Assembly (NCBI GenBank): GCA_028821575.1
Contig: JAPPFW010000031.1
Span: 1-35,684 of the forward strand
DNA from: a bacterium
GTDB taxonomy: Bacteria; Actinomycetota; Acidimicrobiia; Spongiisociales; Spongiisociaceae
Reading direction: 5' to 3'
Length of the DNA stretch: 35,684 bases
In this document: one piece after another, positions 32,190-35,684 of the stretch
How positions within the stretch are numbered: position 1 is the stretch's first letter
Layout: each line of letters begins with the position of its first letter
Program-made: the position numbers and the translations under genes
The notes under the pieces: generated by a model
Seen by the model: the letters and a program-made list of their open reading frames with translations, nothing else
What the model was told of the DNA's origin: nothing
Database searches by the model: none

Positions 32190-34286
32190 TTGACGGGGAG
32201 TAGTGATACCCGGTGCCGCCTGAGATTGCGACGTCGTCTGCGCTGCGCTGTCCGTAACCGCTGGGCGGGCCTAAGCGTTGGAAGCGCGGCTGTTGTGGCG
32301 GCCGTAGCGGCCATCATGGTGGTACTGGTGCCGTCTCCGGCCACGGCGCAGGGTGCGTTCTCCGACGATGACGGCAACGTCCACGAGGCGGCTCTCGATT
32401 CGTTGGCGGCCCGAGGTGTCCTGGCCGGCACAGAGTGTGGGCAGGGACGCATCTGCCCGGAAGATCCGATCAGCCGGGCGACGATTGCGGTATGGCTCAC
32501 CAGAGTTCTGGACAATGCCGAGCCTCCTCGTGTGGCATCCTCGCGATTTGCCGATGTCGATGCCGGATTGTGGTGGGCCGCTCATGTGGAACGCTTTGCG
32601 ACACTCGGCGTGACAAGGGGATGTGCGACCGGTCCGCTGCGTTACTGCCCCGACGACACTGTGACCCGTGGCCAGATGGCCGCTTTCTTGAACCGGGCGT
32701 TCGCTCTCTCCGCCGCGGGGTCTGCAGGGTTCGGGGATACGTCCGGTCACACCTTCGAGGACGAGATCGATGCTCTGGCTGCGGCCCGTATCACAACCGG
32801 GTGCTCGCCCAACCCTCCGCTCTACTGCCCCGACAATGCTGTGACCCGTGGCCAGATGGCTACCTTCATCACACGAGCCCTCAACCTCGTTCCCTCGTCC
32901 TCGGACAGGGACGCTCTGGTCGCTCTCTACAACGCCACCAACGGCCCCCACTGGACGCATAACACCAACTGGCTGAGCGACCGGCCCATCGGCGATTGGC
33001 ACGGCGTCATCACCGACGCGGGGGGACGGGTCACAAGCCTGAGCCTCGACGGAAACCAACTGAGCGGACAGATACCAACCCGACTAGGCAACCTCCACAA
33101 CCTACAAACCCTGAGCCTCGCCTCGAACCAGCTGAGCGGACAAGTTCCAGCAGAACTCGGCGCCCTCACCCAACTGACACGGCTACACCTCGGGGATAAC
33201 CAACTGACCGGAGAGTTGCCCCTGCGCCTGACCGGACTGACAGCGCTGCAGGATTTCTTCTTCCACAACAACTCCGGCCTTTGTGCCCCCCTCGACAACG
33301 TGTTCCAGACCTGGGTTCTGGGGATACGCGCAACCAACGGGAGCCAGTGCCCGGCCGCGGTGCCCGGGGCTCCTACGGGACTGGGCGCCACGGTCGGTGA
33401 CGGTCAGGTCACCCTGTCGTGGAGTGCTCCGTCCTCCGACGGTGGCAGCCCCATTACCGGCTACCAGTACAGCCAAGATAGCGGCTCCTGGACACCCATC
33501 CCCGGCAGCCGGCCCGGACAAGCCAACGCTGTCGGGTACACCTTGACCGGTCTGACCAACGACAGAACATACAACTTCCAGATACGAGCTGTGAACGCCC
33601 AAGGCGTCGGCCAGCCATCCAACAGCGTCAGCGCCAGACCCGAACTGCGGACCGGGGTGCCCGGGGCTCCCATCGGGCTGTGGGCCGAGGCCTCCGTCGG
33701 CGTCATTCTCCGGTGGTTTGCTCCCGCCTCCGACGGTGGCAGCCCCATCACCGGCTACGAATACAGCCAGGATGGCGGCCCATGGATATCGTTTCAGGCC
33801 GTGGTGGATGTATGGTCCTCGTACACCGTGACTGGTCTGACGGCCGAAAGAAAATACGATTTCCAGATACGGGCGGTGAACGCCCAAGGCGCGGGTCCGC
33901 CATCCGACAGGATCAGCGTACGGGCCTTGGGGCCACCCGGGGCTCCCAGCGGGTTGAGCGCCGTGGCCCGCGACGGTCTGGTCGTTCTGTCGTGGAATGC
34001 TCCGTCCTCCGACGGTGGCAGCGCCATCACCGGCTACGAATACAGTCAGAACAGCGGCTCCTGGACACCCATCCCCAGCAGCCGGCCCGGATTTGCCAAC
34101 GCTGTCGGGTACACCGTGACCGGTCTGACCAACGGCAGCACATACAACTTCCAGATACGGGCTGTGAACGCCCAAGGTGGCGGCCAGCCATCCAACAGCG
34201 TCAGCGCCAGACCCGTGCGGGCCACCGTGCCCGGGGCTCCCACCGGGCTGAGGGCCTCAGGCAGTAGCCAGGTAGTCTTTCTGTGA
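32190..34286 (+). CDS. Exported SLH / leucine-rich-repeat / FN3 protein, cut short by an in-frame TGA
   Basis: 698 residues from TTG 32190 (RBS GGAGGGG). An Arg-rich start and hydrophobic stretch end in PSPATAQ, a signal peptide. Three SLH-like repeats follow; two contain GC...YCPDxxVTRGQMA, suggesting cell-envelope anchoring and Cys pairs. Next come about 130 residues of plant-type LRRs (LSLDGNQLSGQIP, LSLASNQLSGQVP, LHLGDNQLTGELP), then FN3 units 1-3 and the start of 4. The TGA at 34284-34286 replaces the TCG (Ser) of sister repeats. The same frame is open beyond it to the window end, so the original gene was longer. Confidence 0.8.
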   Translation: MTGSSDTRCRLRLRRRLRCAVRNRWAGLSVGSAAVVAAVAAIMVVLVPSPATAQGAFSDDDGNVHEAALDSLAARGVLAGTECGQGRICPEDPISRATIAVWLTRVLDNAEPPRVASSRFADVDAGLWWAAHVERFATLGVTRGCATGPLRYCPDDTVTRGQMAAFLNRAFALSAAGSAGFGDTSGHTFEDEIDALAAARITTGCSPNPPLYCPDNAVTRGQMATFITRALNLVPSSSDRDALVALYNATNGPHWTHNTNWLSDRPIGDWHGVITDAGGRVTSLSLDGNQLSGQIPTRLGNLHNLQTLSLASNQLSGQVPAELGALTQLTRLHLGDNQLTGELPLRLTGLTALQDFFFHNNSGLCAPLDNVFQTWVLGIRATNGSQCPAAVPGAPTGLGATVGDGQVTLSWSAPSSDGGSPITGYQYSQDSGSWTPIPGSRPGQANAVGYTLTGLTNDRTYNFQIRAVNAQGVGQPSNSVSARPELRTGVPGAPIGLWAEASVGVILRWFAPASDGGSPITGYEYSQDGGPWISFQAVVDVWSSYTVTGLTAERKYDFQIRAVNAQGAGPPSDRISVRALGPPGAPSGLSAVARDGLVVLSWNAPSSDGGSAITGYEYSQNSGSWTPIPSSRPGFANAVGYTVTGLTNGSTYNFQIRAVNAQGGGQPSNSVSARPVRATVPGAPTGLRASGSSQVVFL

Positions 34287-35396
34287 TGGGATGCTCCGTC
34301 CTCCGACGGTGGCAGTGACATCACCGGCTACGAGTACAGCCAGGATGGCGGCGCATGGATATCGTTCCAGGCCGGCCTCGTGTTTGGACCATCCAACTCG
34401 GTTCGCTACGGCTACACCGTAACCGGTCTGACCAACGGCAGAATGTACGATTTCCGAGTGCGGGCGGTGAACGTCCGGGGCGCGGGTCCACCATCCAACA
34501 GCGTCAGCAAGGCGCCCTCGGGGCCACCCGGGGCTCCCACCGGGTTGAGCGCCGCAGCCGGTGACGGTCAGGTCACTCTCTCGTGGGATGCTCCGTCCTC
34601 CGACGGTGGCAGCCTTATCACCGGCTACCAGTACAGCCAAGATAGTGGCTCATGGACATCGATCCCCAGCAGCCGGCCCGGGCAGGCCAACGCCGGCGGG
34701 TACACCGTGACCGGTCTGACCAACGGCAGGACATACAGTTTCCAGATACGGGCGGTGAACGGCATAGGCGGAGGCCTTCCATCCAACAGCGCGAGCGCTG
34801 TGCCGGAGCGGCCGCAGGCCTTGGGGCCACCTGGGGCTCCCACCGGGTTGAGCGCCATGGCCGGTGACGGTCTGGTCACCCTGTCGTGGGATGCTCCGTC
34901 CTCCGACGGTGGCAGCCTTATCACCGGCTACCAGTACAGCCAAGATAGTGGCTCATGGACATCGATCCCCAGCAGCCGGCCCGGGCAGGCCAACGCCGGC
35001 GGATACACCGTAACCGGTCTGACCAACGGCAGGACATACAACTTCCGGGTACGAGCCGTGAACGCCCAAGGCGCCGGCCTTTCATCCAACAGCGTCAGCG
35101 CCGTGCGAGCCACCGTGCCCGGGGCTCCCAGCGGGTTGAACCCCCGGTTCATGGACGGTCAGTTCGCTCTGTCGTGGACGGGTCCTGCCTCCGATGGTGG
35201 CAGCTACATTACCGGTTACCAATACCGCCAAGATAGCGGCTCCTGGACATCAATCCCGAGCAGCCAACCCGGCCAAGCCAACAGCATCAACCGCTACACC
35301 GTGTCAGGCCTGACCAACGGTACAACATACGATTTCCAGGTAAGGGCGGTGAACGCACAGGGCGAGAGTCCGCCCTCCGACGGGATCACCGTTGCC
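33360..35396 (+). repeat. Array of seven FN3-type repeats (about 290 bp each)
   Basis: Units begin at about 33360, 33657, 33933, 34227, 34524, 34827 and 35115, each with (V/P)PGAPxGL, DGGSxITGYxYSQ, YTVTGLTN and (I/V)RAVNAQG. Units 5 and 6 share 119 identical bases (34581-34699 and 34884-35002), showing recent duplication or gene conversion. Such arrays act as spacers or adhesive stalks on surface proteins. Confidence 0.92.
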
Positions 35397-35684
35397 TTGT
35401 CTCCTAGTGGAACGCAGATCGCGTATACCGACACCACAGGCAACCTCGCTATGAAAACCGCCGGATGGGGGAAACATCTCGATTCCAGTGTGGCTGAGTT
35501 TGCCTGGTCTCCTGTTAGTACGCATCTGGCGTTCCTGACGACCGATGGCTACCTGTACGTTGTGACCGTGGCCCTCGAACCGGTTTGGAGTCGTATCAGG
35601 GACGTCGTGGCAACGTTTTCCTGGTCCTATGACCCGAGTTTGGCGGGTGTTTCGTGTTTTGCCTGGTCAGAGGGGGTACGGTGG
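34287..35684 (+). pseudogene. Remainder of the SLH/FN3 protein: FN3 units 4-7 and PD40 propeller start, open to window edge
   Basis: Read in the frame of the preceding gene there is no further stop from 34287 to 35684. FN3 units 4 (rest) to 7 are intact, then PD40-like blades begin: PSGTQIAYTDTTGNLA, FAWSPVSTHLAFLTTDGYLYVV and FSWSYDPS. There is no RBS or start suggesting a separate gene. Marked as a broken continuation. It would become one CDS if the TGA is a sequencing error or is read through. The right end lies outside the window. Confidence 0.7.

Noticed and set aside
33183-34175. Repetitive minus-strand open frames across the FN3 array
   Set aside because: They repeat because the plus-strand FN3 units repeat; no independent coding signal.
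34284-34286. TGA as a recoded sense codon
   Set aside because: TGA is the ordinary stop of many genes here (2703, 7560, 11509, 17105, 30244), and sister repeats have Ser TCG, so a nonsense mutation or sequence error is simpler.

Overview
The window reads as chromosomal DNA of a high-G+C bacterium, most likely an actinobacterium. Many genes start with GTG or TTG. Genes are tightly packed with ATGA overlaps, at least one promoter looks leaderless, and one exported protein has S-layer-type repeats with Cys/YCPD/TRGQM motifs of the kind I associate with Acidimicrobiia. That class-level placement is inference. No rRNA, tRNA, transposase, integrase or CRISPR array was seen.

Layout. (1) 1-7560: a ribose/rhamnose-type ABC importer (tail of the binding protein, permease, twin ATPase), then a GNAT-like protein, a 3-hydroxyisobutyrate-type dehydrogenase, a phosphotriesterase-family hydrolase, a Gfo/Idh/MocA oxidoreductase and an SDR. 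A small membrane protein lies on the other strand. (2) 7615-10022, minus strand: an MFS transporter and a long creatininase-family hydrolase. (3) 10094-10703: a VapBC-type module behind a probable leaderless promoter and an inverted-repeat operator. (4) 10769-13934: an SDR / VOC / enolase-superfamily / SDR operon. (5) 13935-17521: a rearranged accessory segment. The last 508 bp of the preceding SDR gene recur 2.8 kb downstream with six differences, all silent. Between the copies lie a decayed antitoxin relic and a Schlafen-AlbA-type ATP-binding regulator. After the second copy comes an intact RHH antitoxin / PIN toxin pair. (6) 17590-23289, minus strand: a five-gene operon with two sugar ABC permeases, a lipoprotein binding protein, a cyclase-family hydrolase with a coupled 10-codon leader ORF, and a zinc alcohol dehydrogenase. 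(7) 23506-26369, divergent plus-strand operon: two SDRs and a galactonate-dehydratase-like enolase. A convergent COG3618-type amidohydrolase follows. A 24-bp near-palindrome sits in the divergent promoter region. (8) 27471-30620: a retropepsin-like clan AA protease, a DUF3224 protein, a membrane protein, and an ArsP-type permease with its ArsR regulator. (9) 30962-35684: two divergent exported mosaic proteins. The minus-strand one is a wreck (signal peptide/SLH, PD40, M6-like fragments). The plus-strand one (3 SLH, LRR, 7 FN3, PD40) carries an in-frame TGA in its fourth FN3 unit and runs off the window.

The main theme is uptake and oxidative breakdown of sugar acids or similar carbonyl compounds. 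Importers sit beside dehydrogenases (SDR, Gfo/Idh, MDR, HIBADH), lactonase-like hydrolases (phosphotriesterase and COG3618 families) and enolase-superfamily dehydratases. This fits a non-phosphorylating chain of dehydrogenase, lactonase, dehydratase and second dehydrogenase, but no substrate can be read from sequence alone.

The least ordinary region is 13427-17521. Closely similar SDR ends, much more diverged antitoxin copies and an AT-rich-bordered regulator between them fit recombination with DNA from a related strain better than simple tandem duplication. The exported mosaic genes at the right edge come next: nonsense codons, frameshifts and a 119-bp exact internal repeat show a locus in rapid decay or recombination.
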